NCBI GenBank assembly: GCA_020086605.1
Contig: JACBWW010000038.1
Coordinates: forward strand, 6,762,250-6,826,249
From: Lanius collurio
Taxonomy: Eukaryota > Chordata > Aves > Passeriformes > Laniidae
Reading direction: 5' to 3'
DNA length: 64,000 nucleotides
Below, one piece after another: positions 9,134 through 22,355 of this stretch (the stretch's first letter is position 1; each line of letters begins with the position of its first letter). Below the pieces are notes generated by a model. It was not told where the DNA came from and ran no database searches. It saw only the letters and a list, made by a program, of their open reading frames with translations. A program made the position numbers and the translations under genes.

Positions 9134-12100
9134 AGAAAAGGACAGATCTGGCACTAACAGTGTTAATTACATGACAGCATCCTCCGAGTTCGCACACTCA
9201 ATTGTTAGTGCTTTGTAACATGAGGTGTGTGAGACCCTAAACATTTTTGTTCATCTGTTAAGTCTGTTCATAGTTAGAAGCCTAAGAAATTTCCTTTAGC
9301 AAATCCGCAAATCCTATAGCTAAGTCACTGGGAATCGCAAATTGCATAAAATGCAGGAGTCAGATGAGCTTGCTCCTTCCAACAGGTCAAGATTAGTTTT
9401 GAGGTCCATCCTTGAAGGTGGACAAATGGAAATTTGCATTTTTCTTCAGGAATGCTAATAAGGAATTAAGTTTCAGAGGTTATAAGAAATTGAAAAGGCA
9501 AAACAATGAAGTAGCCAGTCCTCCTCTGCTACTTCACCACTTTGCTTTTGTCTCTGAGTCTCACATGCCTCAGGACACCAGGACACCATTTAGGTTTATC
9601 TTGAACTTTGATGACTGGCAGCGAGGCCTTTGCTTTTTAGAAAACAAAAATCTTGCAGTGCCCATGAAGTTCACAGGAGCCAGCACACAGCATTCAAAAA
9701 GGGCCTTTATCTCCGGTTTCTGGCCCTGTGGGGATGCACAGCTCCCCAGCACAGCGCTGGGCGATGTGCGGTGCCGGCTGTCAGCCAGGGAGGGAGCTGG
9801 AGTGGGTCACTCGGAGCAGCAGCCGGATCCAGAGGAGGCTTTCTTCCCTTTAAACAGATGGATTTAGAGGAAGGAAAAAAGGAGGAGGGAGCCTGAAATA
9901 CGCAGTCCTTTTAGTATCTCTGAAGGCTAAGTTGCAATGTTGCTCTCTTTTAACTTCTACTACCATAGTGCAGGAACCTCCTTGTGGGTGTTCATGTAGC
10001 AAAGCCTGGGGATTCCCCAATCCTGGGGGCTCCCAAAGCCTAGGCTTAGTTCTGGGCGGGAAGGTGCTGAGTGCCCTGCTGTCAGCAGCCCTTAGCAGCT
10101 GGTTGTCCTTACACACTGCAGCTTCAGAGGAAGTTGGCTGTGGGGAGTGCTCAATGCTTGGCTGCAGATCTGCTGCTTTTAGGGTACAATGGAGATGGAG
10201 AGAGTAAAAAATGGTAGCACAGAGTGAAGGGGAGGGTGAAAGCCTTATTATCCCCCACTTGAACTAGCTGCCTTGTTAAATCATTACGTATTTTTGAAAG
10301 TCCCTTGATAAATTAAGTCAGATAAAGTAAAGACCATATTCAGATGCCAAGGACTCTTGCCACAAAGGATTAAAACTTAAGAAACAAAAAAACCCCACCC
10401 TCTAATACTATCTGGAAAAATATTTATTATTTATTTTACTACTCCCTACCGAAAAAAAAGAAAAATTAGGCTAATTTATCTCTTTTGGAAAGAAAAAAAT
10501 ACTTTGAGCTAACATATTGCAATGACTATTTTTGGTCTTACCAAAAATTATAGAGTTATAAATAGAGCAGTGAAAATGCTGCTATTTTGATTCTCACTGG
10601 GGTTTACACAAACATTTGCTTTGCTTTCTATCATTGGATTCAACCTTCTACTCAATGCAATTCTTTGAATAGAGGATTCCTCATTTTTTAATTTTTAAAC
10701 AGCCAGATCAATTTGTAGTTGAGAGTTTTTGCTGACACTTGACCTTAAGCTATCTATTGTTTTAACATCACCAAAAGAATTGCAAAAATTTCAGTGAAGG
10801 TGGCTTATAGCACTGGTTTTGCAGTGAAACCCAGAATGAGGAAAATTTTGTCTGGCAGTGGACATTGTAACAAAAGCTCTGGTTATAAGTCTCAGGAAAA
10901 AAACATTTGTAATGAAAGTTGCCAGTGAATCCTAAATAGCAACAGAATATATTGCTATGAAATGTGTGTACCTAGAGGGGGAAAAAATTATCCCACTCGT
11001 GATAGAAAAGCAGCAGCTTACTCAGAGCTATTCTCAAATGTTAGCGTCAGTCAACAACTCCCTGGTCTGTGGTGGCATCCTTCTAAATTTTGGCCTCCTC
11101 TAGGCGACTGTGATTTATGTTTTCAACAGATGAAGCAGCCAAAGTGCATAGAGAAAAGGTGGGCAAGGCTACCCACTGCAAGATTATATTTAGGGGCATA
11201 GCAGAACTGTGACTTGCATATATTTGGGTTTTCTTCTACTCTGTTTCTCAGATGTGGACAACTTCTTGAGGCCATCCAGGTGAATTATCTTGCACCACAA
11301 AGTGTTGATTAATTACAGGTTGCCTAATCACATCAGCAGTTCCTTCAAACAATGTCTGTGCTGAATGTGGATCCGACATGTTGCTAGGCAAGTACAGCTA
11401 AGCTTGAGTCTGGGAGATAACTCAAGGTTGTTATGGCTTCTTTACTACCATAGTAGAGGATATTAAAACTGTGATGCTTTGGACAAGCTTCTCAAATGAA
11501 CTTTCCAGTTTGAAAGCCTTTTAAAGGTGTCTTGTTGAGAAATGTGTAGTAATGAGTTGAGCATTTAAGAGGTCTGTGACAGGGAGGTGGGTTTAACCAA
11601 ACTAGTGCCTAACTATTATGCCATTGCTTCTTTCTTTCTCCCATTCATACAAGTATGTAAGACAGAGTATTATGTACCTCTAATGGACGAAAGTCTACTT
11701 TAATTTACCCAGTCTAAATATATGTATTTTTACATATGTTAAAAAAGTAACTTCACAGCTTTCAGTAGAATTATTCCAGAGAATCCCAGCTCCAAAGCCC
11801 ATTGTGTCTCCAGATGTCTCTTAAGGTTTTCCTAGATCCTGGCTCCTACTTACCTAAACCAAGAACTTGTTGCTATTCCCATCTTACCATGCATTAGAAT
11901 TCTGTGGGGATCAGGCTCTAGAGGGAAAATGCTGATATCAACATGAAGACAAGATTTGGTCAAGACCTAGGAAAACGCTTGCACTTTATATATCATCAGA
12001 ATACCTGCACAGATGTGAGGGAAATAGGGATCTGTAGCCCATACATCTGTGTTTACTTAAGTGAATAAATAGATTTGTTGTTGGAGACAGAGAACTTCAC

Positions 12101-14960
12101 CTTCATATCAGAGCAACACAGCTTATTTTATGATAGGAGCGTAACTGTAGCTTAAGTACTTATCTCAGGCATGTAGTATTATAGACAGTATGACCCAGAG
12201 ACATCACCTTTGGTGAGGCTTTTGCCTTGCAAAAAATATTATATTTAATAGCATTTCCCAGACAGTTAAACATTCAAAGGTACATTTATTAGCCGATACA
12301 TTGCTCAGAAAAATACCAGACACTACAAAACCTCTTTGGCACCCAAGAGCTTAAAAAGCAGATGGATTTCTTCCCAGCTTAAAATTAAAATGCTCGTAGA
12401 CTGAAATTTCTAGTAGAACACATTCTTAAGCTTTTAAACCTGTACAAATATGGAGTTACTGTAAATGGAAGCAGTGGCAGTTTTTATAAATATAGGAGCA
12501 GTATGGATGCTGACAGAGGTTTATAGAGTTTGGAGATGAGCTACTGTTTCTTTGCATTAGGCATTAATGAAATGAAGATGCAGGAGAAATTCTGCTTGTA
12601 ATGGCGGGATCTTAATACTTAATATCTTAATAGTGATGAAATGGTCTGAACTTACTTTATGCAATACTTCTTTTAATAACAATCTCTATTAAAGACATCT
12701 GCTGGAAGTCTGTAACACTGATTTAATAGGGAGAAAAATTAACAAAGTTCTTTGGCAATTCTGTTTTCAGTGTAATATTATGAACTGTTAAAAGAGGGTT
12801 TATGTGTACTACATTATTAACTGAAACTCTGCTCAAATTGAAATCAGGCCCACAAACTTGCTTTTCTTCAGATCATGCTAGGTTTTTAACACAAATATTT
12901 AAAACTACACAAGAAAATGAATATACTTTCACTTTCTTTAGGATTCTTAAAGGCAATTAGTCCAGGCAGAGAAATATTTCTAAACAGCTATTGTCTCTCT
13001 TACAGTATGTGACCTCTCTAGCAATGTTAAAGTGCAACAAAAAAATTACCAGCTTCCTCTGCTAACTCATTACTAGAGAAAGAAAATCACCTCCAAAGTG
13101 ACTGAATTACAGCTTGTATTAAAACACCCAATACTTTATACTGGCTTTGTCAGGGCTGAAAGAGATGTCTTTAGTTATGAGAGAGACTGGGAGCAGACAA
13201 AGGTGGGAATGGAATCGCAAAGATCATGGTCTGGAAGAAAGCTTCCTTACAGGAATTAAATACTGAGTTTAAATTAATCCCATTGCTGCTTAACTGTAAG
13301 TGACATTGTGGTGGTGTTCTTTTTTTCCAAACATAAATTATAAAATATTAAAGTAATAAAACACTTTGTATTTTTATCACTTAAATATGGAGAGGCCTCA
13401 TGTTTTCCACACCTGTAGCCTTGATGATTCTTTAGGCCATTCTGCCAGTGATAAAAGGAGTAACTCATCACTGTCAGAGAATTTGGCTTTTTCATCACTG
13501 TTATGAAAGGCCAGCCTAACTCCATGGTGATTGCTGTCTAAATGACTTAATGTAGTTTTGTTGGGTACTTTTTGATTGAAGAGTGGTAACTCAGGCAATG
13601 AGTTATTTGGCATCAGCCTCCAAGACAATATGTTTTATTTTTATAAATCCTACAGCACCTTTCAGCCACTCAATTTTAAATAAGGCTGTGGTGGGTTAGG
13701 TTCTAATGTGCCTTGTGTATTTAGTCAAAGGATTGTTAAATTAGATTTTGCTGCCTTTTTTTTGTTTGTTTGTTTTTTTGTAAAATTGTATTTCCTGAAG
13801 TAGTATTGAGAAAATGAGAGGTGACCTGAAAGACTGTCTTTATTTTACAACATAGGAGTGTGGCAGGGCATTTCCTTCCTGGTGGTAGTGATACTGTCTC
13901 TTCCCAAGAGAAGACCGCATCGTCCAAGAATCCAGAGGGGAAGAAGTACACTAACACCAGCCTAACCTCAAAGTCTTAGATACACCCAAGAGGAAGGAAA
14001 ACAATAAGTAAAAATTTTCTACAACTGAAAAATTATTAGGGATTGTGCAAGGAGGAAGTTTGTTGTACTGTAAATTTGGTAAACAACAGGTAGAATTATG
14101 CTGTGAAACTGACAGGTTTTCATGTTTGGATTTTTTTTCAGTTGTATCCAAGTATTTGGATGAAAATAGCAGCAGCTTCCTTGCTCTAGATTTTCTAGAG
14201 TTTTATTTGGTGGATTCCTCACATAACAGGATGACTGACGAGTGCTAAATACAATCTGAAGAGCTGCAGATGTGATGGGTGCTTTGTGTCTTTTACTCTT
14301 TTTATTAAAGTAAATCAGTTAAATCTTACAGGAAGAGCTTGTATTTGTGTTAAGCAAATCAATCTCTTATGTTTCTCTTTTTTTTTTCCACTTTGGCTCT
14401 TAATTTTTAGATAAAACAGTGACTGAAAGATATAGGTGAGTTTTACAGTATTTACACCACAGTAATGCACAGGGCTCCAAGTTAGAATCCATATCCTTTT
14501 AAGGCAGATGTTGTTTAAACAAATGTAAGGATGTAATTCCTTCTTGAAAGCATGTATGAGAACCACCTACATCAGGCATGTGTCTTGATTTGTGTCACCA
14601 GATGAAATATACCACCTTCTGCCAGTCCCATTTAAACCTTGAAATGACAGTGCATCGTGTGGTTACTTTCAAATAATTCTAGCTATACAAAGTTTAGTAT
14701 TTGTCAAAGAAAAGAATAATTATACATAAGGAGAGAAGGCTAATCACAAAGAGTTTGTATGGACAGAGTCCAAAGACTGTCCAATGTCCTCACTGAGGTA
14801 GTTCAGTGTTGTAAGATGTTTTGAACCAAGATAGTGTGCCCCAGCCAAACCATCTTTTGTTATTCTTACTGGAGCCCTCAGAGAGAGTCCAGGCTGGAAT
14901 TACCCTCACCAGCTTCACCTGGCCATCCACATCCACCTTCAGGTGTAGCAGATCAGCTCC
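9134..14960. other. Intergenic, no gene recognised
   Basis: About 5.8 kb of mostly AT-rich sequence with a GC-richer patch at 9.6-10.2 kb. Open frames of up to 151 codons at 9412-9867 have no recognisable domain. I found no RNA gene, promoter island or repeat family that I can name. Confidence 0.5.
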
Positions 14961-14969
14961 TGGAGGGTT

Positions 14970-15338
14970 TTAAGCCCCGATGACAGGGGCTTGTATTTGC
15001 TCTTTGTCCTGTGATGTCTCGTTGTTTGGATTAGCTGGACTAACTTGGCTGCTCATCACTGGATGGGTTTTACTTCTGCCATCATCTTGATTCTGCTCGC
15101 CTGGATCTGGAGTTTTAAGGACTGAAAGGTACTGAAAAATAAACTGTGCTAAATGGGAAAGGAGAAGCTGAAAGGCTAAAATACCAAGACAGCAAGGAAT
15201 AAAGAGGATTGGATTAGGAACTAACTGTATTATCTGAGAAGTGTGTGTGGAGCTTTTGGACAAAGTAAAGGGACCAATCAAGTAATGTGTAATCTCATGC
15301 ACAGCAGTTGCAAAATGTATATGTGCTGTGTTATGCAT
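14970..15338 (-). other. Unrecognised minus-strand ORF with one hydrophobic segment
   Basis: A 122-codon frame from an ATG. Residues about 35-70 are hydrophobic (ILFIPCCLGILAFQLL), followed by a hydrophilic tail rich in Gln, Asn, Asp and Ser. This could be the membrane anchor and cytoplasmic tail of a decayed retroviral envelope, because LTR-like sequence adjoins it, but the LTR-like block seems to read in the opposite direction. It could equally be a chance frame. I do not recognise a family. Confidence 0.2.
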
Positions 15339-15690
15339 CAATTAGTAAAATGTGTAAGTACCGTGTTAGGTAGGAGTACTGTGTTAAGTAAGTGTAAGTA
15401 AGTGAACTATATAGGTTATGCATACGTGAAAGCAGTAAAATGTGTAAGTATAGAATAAGTAAGCATAATACACAAGAGGTGATAAGTAGCTATTATGTAA
15501 AAATCGGAAGATGTGTGAGTTCCCACATGATGTCCAAAGAGGTGATGCATATTTTAAAGTGTTTTAAAGCTTCTGCGTAATCATATTGGTTCGTTGTACA
15601 GAAGGGCTGAGTTCCTGCAGTTCAGTGAGCATCACCTGGGTTCATTTCATATGAGGTTCCCATTAGTCACCCAAAGCAACCAAGAACAGG
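15290..15690 (+). repeat. Possible degenerate LTR
   Basis: Has recurring 'gtaagta' and 'aaaatgtgtaagta' words, an inverted CCAAT (attggtt) near 15587, and a downstream block 'ctgagttcctgcagttcagtgagcatcacctggg' that resembles the R/U5 part of some songbird retroviral LTRs. Both ends are unclear and I find no target duplication. Confidence 0.3.
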
Positions 15691-15699
15691 ATTATGACA

Positions 15700-16139
15700 G
15701 ATGAGGGTTACCATTCTTCACTTTTCTCTCGCTCTTCATCCTTTTCTAATTTTTTTCTCTTTCATGTGTATTTTTAGTTTTCATTTGTATTTTTTATTGT
15801 TCAGGTTGTGCTCCCTCCTGAAAAAGAAGGACTTGCAGTCTTCCTCACCGTCATGTGAACAGACTGATAGCCTTTTGATTCCAAGCACCACCCTGGCATT
15901 CATGGCAACAGGTGGGGCAGGACTGCTGGCCTTGGTAAACTGCAGGGCACGTCTCAGATCCAGAACTACCTGCTGTACTCAGTGGGCAGTCCTGAGAGCT
16001 CTTCTGGTGTAGAAGAAGTACAGCTCAGTAGCAGTCCATGGGTGTGCAAACTTCCCACTCAGCCATTTTCATGACCGCTCCATTGATGCTGTGGTGGCTG
16101 CAACATTGAGCTTATAGCAGATCCTGCCTTCTATTCTAC
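15700..16139. other. Intergenic, no gene recognised
   Basis: A pyrimidine-rich stretch (15720-15830) followed by GC-balanced sequence with open frames of about 100 codons. No domain is recognised. Confidence 0.4.
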
Positions 16140-16144
16140 TTCTC

Positions 16145-17059
16145 TGTCTTGGTTTGAAAAGACAGATGTCTGCTAAGGAAGACAGGAGCCTCCCTTGAAG
16201 TGAAGGATGCAACCCCCTTCTCTCTGAATTATTATAATTTTGAAATTAAGGGGCTTTCAGGCAAAGACATAAAGAATAGGAATAACAGTTCTTTACTAAA
16301 ATACAGATATATAAACAGGCAAACAAACAACAATAACTATAGTGGTGACAACAAACAGAACCTCAAACCCAGTGCAGCCTCTCTCGGCTGTCAGGCCCTT
16401 TCCCCTTTGGTGCAGTTCCAGTCACAGCCGGCAGGGGCGCTGGCGGCTCCCGGTGAGCAGGGCAGGTGCGATGGTTCCCCCGCGGCTGCAGGGGGCGCTC
16501 CGGAGCGAGCTCGGGGAGCACGCAGTAATGGCTGCCTGGGATCCGGGAAGGGATGCAAGAAGCGCTTCACAAACCTCCCTGGGCAGCTGATCCTGGGGTC
16601 TGTCTGGGCTCTCCTGTCCATGCAGGCTGGAACAGCAGTAGGAGCACAAGTTCCGGGTGGCAGGCGAGATGTATCGAGCTGCCGAGCAGTGGTAGGAATC
16701 CCCGGAGGTCTCGGCAGGCAGGATGGGCAGGGCTACAGAGTAGCGAAGGCTGAGGCAGCAGGGTGTGCAGCTCAGCTCCCAGCGAGGCAGGGAAGGACAG
16801 GTTTGGGATCCCGGGGTTTCTCCAGCAGAGAGGAAAAAAAAATGGCAGGAAAACCCGCAGTGCTGATGAGAGTGGTCTCCCCACCAAGTTGTGAGTGCCC
16901 AGCACAAGCCCAGGTGAGGACAGTAGCCCCAGATGGGCTCCTCCTCTCCATGGCCAGTTCTTTTGTTTCCCCCAAGTACCCAGCCATTTGTCGACTTGGT
17001 AACATAGTATGGGAGAAAATTCCTCAAGAAAAAAGAAAGGGAATTCCCCACCCCCAACA
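16145..17059. mobile_element. Solo LTR, avian ERV, with perfect 5-bp target duplication
   Basis: Starts TGTCTTGGTTTGAAAAGACAG, a start I associate with abundant songbird LTRs, and ends CCCCCAACA. It is flanked by TTCTC at 16140-16144 and 17060-17064, a 5-bp duplication. Length is 915 bp. It has an AT-rich first third, a GC-rich centre with a CTCF-like motif, and a mixed end. The long open frame running through it (about 16200-17090) is a by-product of composition. The family is most likely class III (ERVL-like) or a related class. Orientation is not settled because no clear TATA/AATAAA pair is visible. Confidence 0.8.
16485..16498 (+). promoter_or_regulatory. CTCF-like motif inside the solo LTR
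   Basis: GCTGCAGGGGGCGC matches the CTCF core at 12 of 14 positions by eye. The identical 14-mer occurs at 29079-29092, 2.3 kb upstream of MAML3 exon 1. Confidence 0.45.
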
Positions 17060-17064
17060 TTCTC

Positions 17065-20038
17065 GTTCACTCCATTCAAGGGTTGCTTGAAGGTCCAAGC
17101 TTTCAGATCTGAATTTGTTTTTTTTGTGATTCTGACATTCAGATTTATTGAAGTTTGATTTTTTTCGACCTGACAAAACCTCACTTTTATGTTTTAATCA
17201 ATTTTCACTCTTTCTCTACAGTAAAATCTGCCAGTCACGAGAAATTACATTAATGATTCTGTGGAGGCTAACCCAAGATTGCAGAACTCATTTTTATGCA
17301 TGGCTAAATGTAGAATTGAACCTTGTGCTCCAGAAGTGAAAGGTTAGTGATTTTAGATAATTTTAAAACTATCCTATAGGAGTTGATACAGCTACTGTCA
17401 GTTTACCCTAATCCTGTTTTTTGTTGACTCTGCCCTTGCAAAGACACTGCTTTCTGTCACTGGTTAAGAGGAGAGATTGGTTTTCAGTGCTGTGCTGATT
17501 CAGTACAGCAAAGAATCAGTACGTTAGCAAGGACTGTGAGGGAATTTTAAACACTGGTAGAGTACCAGACTATTACTGTTACTCTGTCTTGGAGGTGAAA
17601 TTCCAGTATTATTACTGTACCGGGCAATGAGGGAGATGTGATGGCTCTCTGAGTCATAAGAGAGGAAAAATGGAGAAACCTTCTATCCAGTTTTTGGCTT
17701 GTCAGTGTCACTGCTATAAAATTATGATATGCAAAATATAGGCCTATAGAGCTGGCATGCATTCTACTGGACTCTTCATCTATTAACAAAATGACATGGA
17801 CAGCTGAGTAATAATTAACTCTGCTAGTTCAGTCTCTTTGCACTTTATGGAATGATATTCTATAATCTTGAGGTCTCTTCTTGTGTTTTTTTTTTTCCTA
17901 TCTGCACACAAAGTTAGATGCTTTCATAAATACAATATGCAACTTGGTTAGTTTTGGTGGCTTATGAGGCACCTTTATCCACATAAAGCTCCCTTATCTG
18001 TTTGTCCACCCAGTGGTGTGACACTGACATAGAAACTGAAGTAGTATGCCATTAAACACCAAGGAAACCCCACAAAAGAAAGACTTTTTTGTTGTTGTTT
18101 TTCAGCTGGCAATGTGCATAGCTGCACTTGGGACAAAACTGGTAAAATGGGGTTCAAGTGAGTAGCTGCTGAATATGCCAGCTTGAGATGGTATGTGACA
18201 CAGAACTTGTTTTGGTATCAAAGTATTGCTAAAAAAAATGGATGAATAACATAGATTAATAGGAAAAATAGGAGGCAGACAGGTGAAGTGGAAAATGAAC
18301 GACTACAATACTTCCAGGACAAGAATTAAGCAAAAACCAAATCTATCCATTTAGGTATCCATGCTATACCCGGGAAAATTTAAAAGTGCTATTATTTATG
18401 TCTTGTTTTATGGGGTATTGTTTATGGACTATGTGCTTCCGCCAAGATAATGCTTCAGTGGTTTTGGTAGGTAGTGCTGGATTTCTCTAGAATGTGTCCC
18501 ACGTGAGCCCCAACGATGTGAATGTTGTGTCTGTATCACCTTATTCAATCAGAATGCCTTGATGAGCTATCAAATACTAAACATGCTTAAAAAGTTAACA
18601 AGTCACCTTAAAATATCTGTTGCATAAAAATCGCTCTATGTTACATTCATACAACACAAATATTTGTTATATACAGGTGAAAGAGGGACTGGAAATAAGG
18701 TTGTAAATACCCCATCTGGACATGTTTTCCACATAAAATCAACTGTAATTATAATAGCAATTTGAAAGCAGTGCCCGCAGTAGTTTACAAAGTCTGGGGT
18801 CCTAATAAATAAAGGAGATGCCAATATAGGTTGCAGAGTGAAATGAAGAATCACAGGTACTGTCTTTTACCGCTTCTTTGTTCTGTGGCTCATAAATACT
18901 CTGCAAAGAGGAATAATGACACTCAGGTCTGAAAACCACATGCAATAAGTGCTAATTATTATCAGTGTATATTTCAGGCAAACTCAGGAATCCGAACAGG
19001 TATAAATGAACACTCAGTTTTATCTGGGTACATCCAGGAAAACCAGAAGGCCTTTTGCAGTTGTCTGTTTACCAGCCACATCTGCCCTATAGATATGATT
19101 TGCACAATTATGTATAATGAATACATACACACATATGTAAGCATATATATGCATATATACATATTTATCTTGCTGAACATTAAGATTGCTCTTCAAGAAT
19201 GACATAACACCCTTGGATTCCATATCTCTGAGGAGGAAGAGAGGTCAAAATGCCCACTTTCAGCATGGGGGGTAACTATGTGAAAATGAGAAAGTGTACC
19301 AGGAACAGACAAAGAATTGCACTCAAGACAATTAAATCCATAAAGACAAGATGTAGACTACAGAAGAACACCCAACTGTCACTGTAGGACACGAGAGCAC
19401 ACACGCGTGAACACAACAGCTGAAGGTGAGAAAAAAGACCAAGTTTATTTTCTGACTCCACTACTTATAGTTTTACAAAAGTGACAGTGGATTGGAGGGT
19501 GAAAGGGCCACCTCTCCAATGACACTGGACAAGTTACCAATCCATCAACTTTCTCCACCTCTACGAAGGAATGCAAAACAACTGAGTTGTTTACAAAAAG
19601 TGTGTGGGAAAGCTTGCAACTAGAATGAAAACATCAGAAGGCTAAAAGATTTCTAAAAATCAGGGCGACATCCAACAGGCAGCAGAGTGCCAATACACAC
19701 CGTTTACTGAACATACCTGAAGTACAAAGAAGCAGTCATGGCCAAACGGCAAAGAGAAATAAAGAAAGTGTTCTTCCAAAAGCTAAAGACATATGAAAAA
19801 AAAAAAATAAAAAACCAACAAACCAAAGTATCATAAACACTGACAGACAGACTCTTATAACTATTATGAGTTTGAGACCTAACTACTGAGACTCAAAAAA
19901 TTGGTCAATATAATTTTTTCAATCCATCAGGAAGGAAAAATTTGTCAGTGAGTCTGAATATGACAAGAATATAAACTGAACTCTCAGGGAGGGCAAAGTC
20001 ACTGGAGAGAGGCTGAACAATTTCTATTCTTTGTTTGC
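17065..20038. other. Intergenic, no gene recognised; AT simple repeat
   Basis: AT-rich. An alternating purine/pyrimidine TA-rich stretch with 'gcatatatatgcatatatac' occurs near 19139-19160. The 19.41-19.86 kb block ('agtttattttctgactcc..', 'agcttgcaactagaatg') looks like old LTR or retroviral leader sequence, but I could not find its ends and do not call it. Confidence 0.4.
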
Positions 20039-20499
20039 TGTGGAAGATGACATTTGATGACTCTGACAGGATGCCAGATGCCCACCAAAGCTGCTCTATC
20101 ACAGTCTTCTTCATCTGCACAGGGAAGAGAAAATATAACGAAAGGCTCACGAGTTAAGGAGAGGGAGAGAGAGTTTTGCCCGTGATGGTAATGGGTGAAT
20201 GTTCTCCCCATCCTTCTGCACTGACCTTGGTGTCTGCAGAGTTGCTTCTCTCACATATTTTCACTTCTCTCTGTGGCTGCAGTTGTGCTGGGTTTGTTGT
20301 TTCCCCTTCTTAAATACATGTCCCCATAGGCACTGCCACCATCAGTGATGAGCTCAGCCTTGGCCAGTGGTGGGTCCAGCTTGGAGCCAGCTGGCATTAG
20401 CTCCATCAGACACGGGAAAAGCTTCTGACAACTTGTCACAGAAACCACCCCTGTAGTTCCCCCCCTTTTACCAAAACCTGGCCACACAAACCCAACACA
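20039..20499 (-). mobile_element. ERVL-type LTR, minus strand, diverged
   Basis: Read on the minus strand it starts TGTGTTGGGTTTGTGTGGCC, the familiar start of avian class III LTRs. It has a TATTTAAG TATA-like box at about 20310-20316 and later the block 'atgggcaaaac'-like and 'gaaaggctcacgag' typical of that family. It ends near 20039 after a 'ccaccaaagctgctctatc' block. No target duplication is detectable (tttgc against gaaga), so it is old or incomplete. Its first ~300 bp align with the start of the LTR at 22369-23945. Confidence 0.75.
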
Positions 20500-20869
20500 G
20501 AAGAAATCAGGGAAATTATCCTTCCAGAGCCCTTTTGGGGTATTTAGGGAACTTGGCAGAGACTGTCTCTGAAACTGAAATACCTGGAGGGGTAATGGTA
20601 CAAAAGGCAGATCAATCTCCAGGATCTGAAGGATTTAGCCATGAGTTCTAAGAGAACTGAGTGATGAAATACCTACTAAAAGCAATATGTAACATGTTTC
20701 TTCACTGTTTCTCAGTACATGAAAATCAGGTGTCAAATGTGATGTCCATCATTAAGAAAAGTTCAAGGGTATCCAGCAACTTAAAATTGACATTTGTTCC
20801 AGGTGAATGACTAGATATTCTAAGAGAGAGAATTAGTATCTACCTGAATAAATAATATCTTATCAGTGA
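20500..20869. other. Intergenic, no gene recognised
   Basis: AT-rich sequence between an LTR and an ancient LINE. Nothing supportable is seen. Confidence 0.4.
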
Positions 20870-22125
20870 GAGTTAATAAAGCTCTCAGAGTTCTTCAAAA
20901 GGGATCAGTGATATATAAATGAAGATCATCTGACTGATACAGTCAACTCAGATTTTTAAAAGACATTTGACAGAACTTTCAAATTAAAGCATTTTGGTAA
21001 AACCAAGCAACACAAAACTGTCACTGGCATAAGAAGGAAGATGCTGAAATGGATGAGAGTATTATTTACAAGATGGGAACATAAGATAGAACATGATTAG
21101 ATGGAGGAAAATGGTCAGTTCTTGCACAGGAGGGAGAACACAGGTAGAATTCTATACTATTCCATATATTCTTAAATGTCCTGAAGAAGGAAGGTTATCA
21201 GCAAGGTGACAGAGCTTTACTGACTGTAGGAGGTTATGTAAGGCAGTAAGGAGGAAGGAGACTGCATAGCCTGCAGAAAGATTGACTTTAGAAAAAACAA
21301 GGTGCAATTCAGTGTAGATATAATTGTAGAGTGGTACATTTGGGTAAGAATAATCCTATCTTCCCATCTTGGATAATTTCTCAGCTGACCCAAAGGTCTT
21401 CAGGAACAAGACCTTTGCATTAAGGTTCCATGAAAATATCACTTAATAGTAGTAATTCAAAAAAAAAAAAAAAAGCTTAGGAATGATTAAGAGAGAACAG
21501 ACCAGAAAGGTTTGTTTTGTTCAAGTCCATCTGCTACTGTCAAAATCCAGGGTTCTGGTCCATTTATCTGGACAGGATACTCCAGAACTGAAATTATTCA
21601 GAGATGAGCAAGGATGGTCAGTGGTATACTGTGACGACCATTACAACATGCAAGGAACCTCATCTATTGAATATCCAAGAACCTTATTTGGAAAAGCACA
21701 TGACATAATGGGAACAGAAGAAGTCTGCAGAACTGAGAGGTCTGGAGAAAAGTAGAGTGGGATTGACTTTTCCCTGGCTCTTCTAATACAAGCATGAAGG
21801 ATACTGGAAGTTAGAAAGATCTTCATTCAGACCAAACCAGAGGAACTAGTTCTTCAGACAGCCTATGTGGACCTCAAATGACTTTCTGGATCAAGGAATT
21901 TGTAAAGTGGCAAGAAGAGACTGGAAAAAACTTTGGAAGAGATGCTGTAGAGTCCACTAACTAGATAAATCACATAACCTGACTTGAAAATGTTTGAAGG
22001 CTGGGAGTCAGTATGTGCTTACCCTGTTCTGTTTTTTCCTGAGTGTCCACTCACACGGCTACTGTGGGAGATGGAACACTGAGCTAGATAGACCTGTGGT
22101 CTGAACCAGTAAGTTCATATATAAC
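20870..22125 (+). mobile_element. Ancient CR1-lineage LINE, 3' 1.2 kb
   Basis: The end carries 'ggagatggaacactgagctagatagacctgtggtctgaaccagta', which parallels the 3' UTR end of old CR1 lines abundant in turtles and crocodilians ('ggatactgggctagatggacc..ggtctgacccagta'). Upstream blocks (a 'gacatttgacagaactttc' part and 'ggtacatttgggtaagaataatcc') follow the order of the 3' coding end of the same elements. It has many substitutions and stops, with an A-run at 21460-21475. This is a fossil copy, much older than the nearby LTRs. Confidence 0.7.
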
Positions 22126-22224
22126 CATGTCACTGCACACCAAAGTCAGAATTAAATAAGTGAAGTTATTAACAGCTTAAATATATTTATGGATTTCAAG
22201 CTCCCTAAGTAAATATAATGAGAA

Positions 22225-22355
22225 TTTAGGACCAGAAGGAACTTGAAGGACCTAATCCACCACTTTGTTCCATGGCAAAATCAATTACATTTGAGTCCTT
22301 AGTGGCAATTTTTTCTAACCAGTTCCTAAAGCTTTCAATGATGGAGACTCAGTGG
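22225..22355 (-). mobile_element. Old CR1 fragment, antisense
   Basis: The blocks 'accagaaggaacttgaaggacctaatcc' and 'ttcctaaagctttcaatgatggagactcag' match the order of an inverted CR1 tail. It lies just before the start of the minisatellite-bearing LTR. Confidence 0.5.

Noticed and set aside
16200..17090. A 296-codon plus-strand frame and opposing minus-strand frames of about 200 codons
   Set aside because: They lie almost wholly inside the solo LTR at 16145-17059 and run across its edge; no domain.
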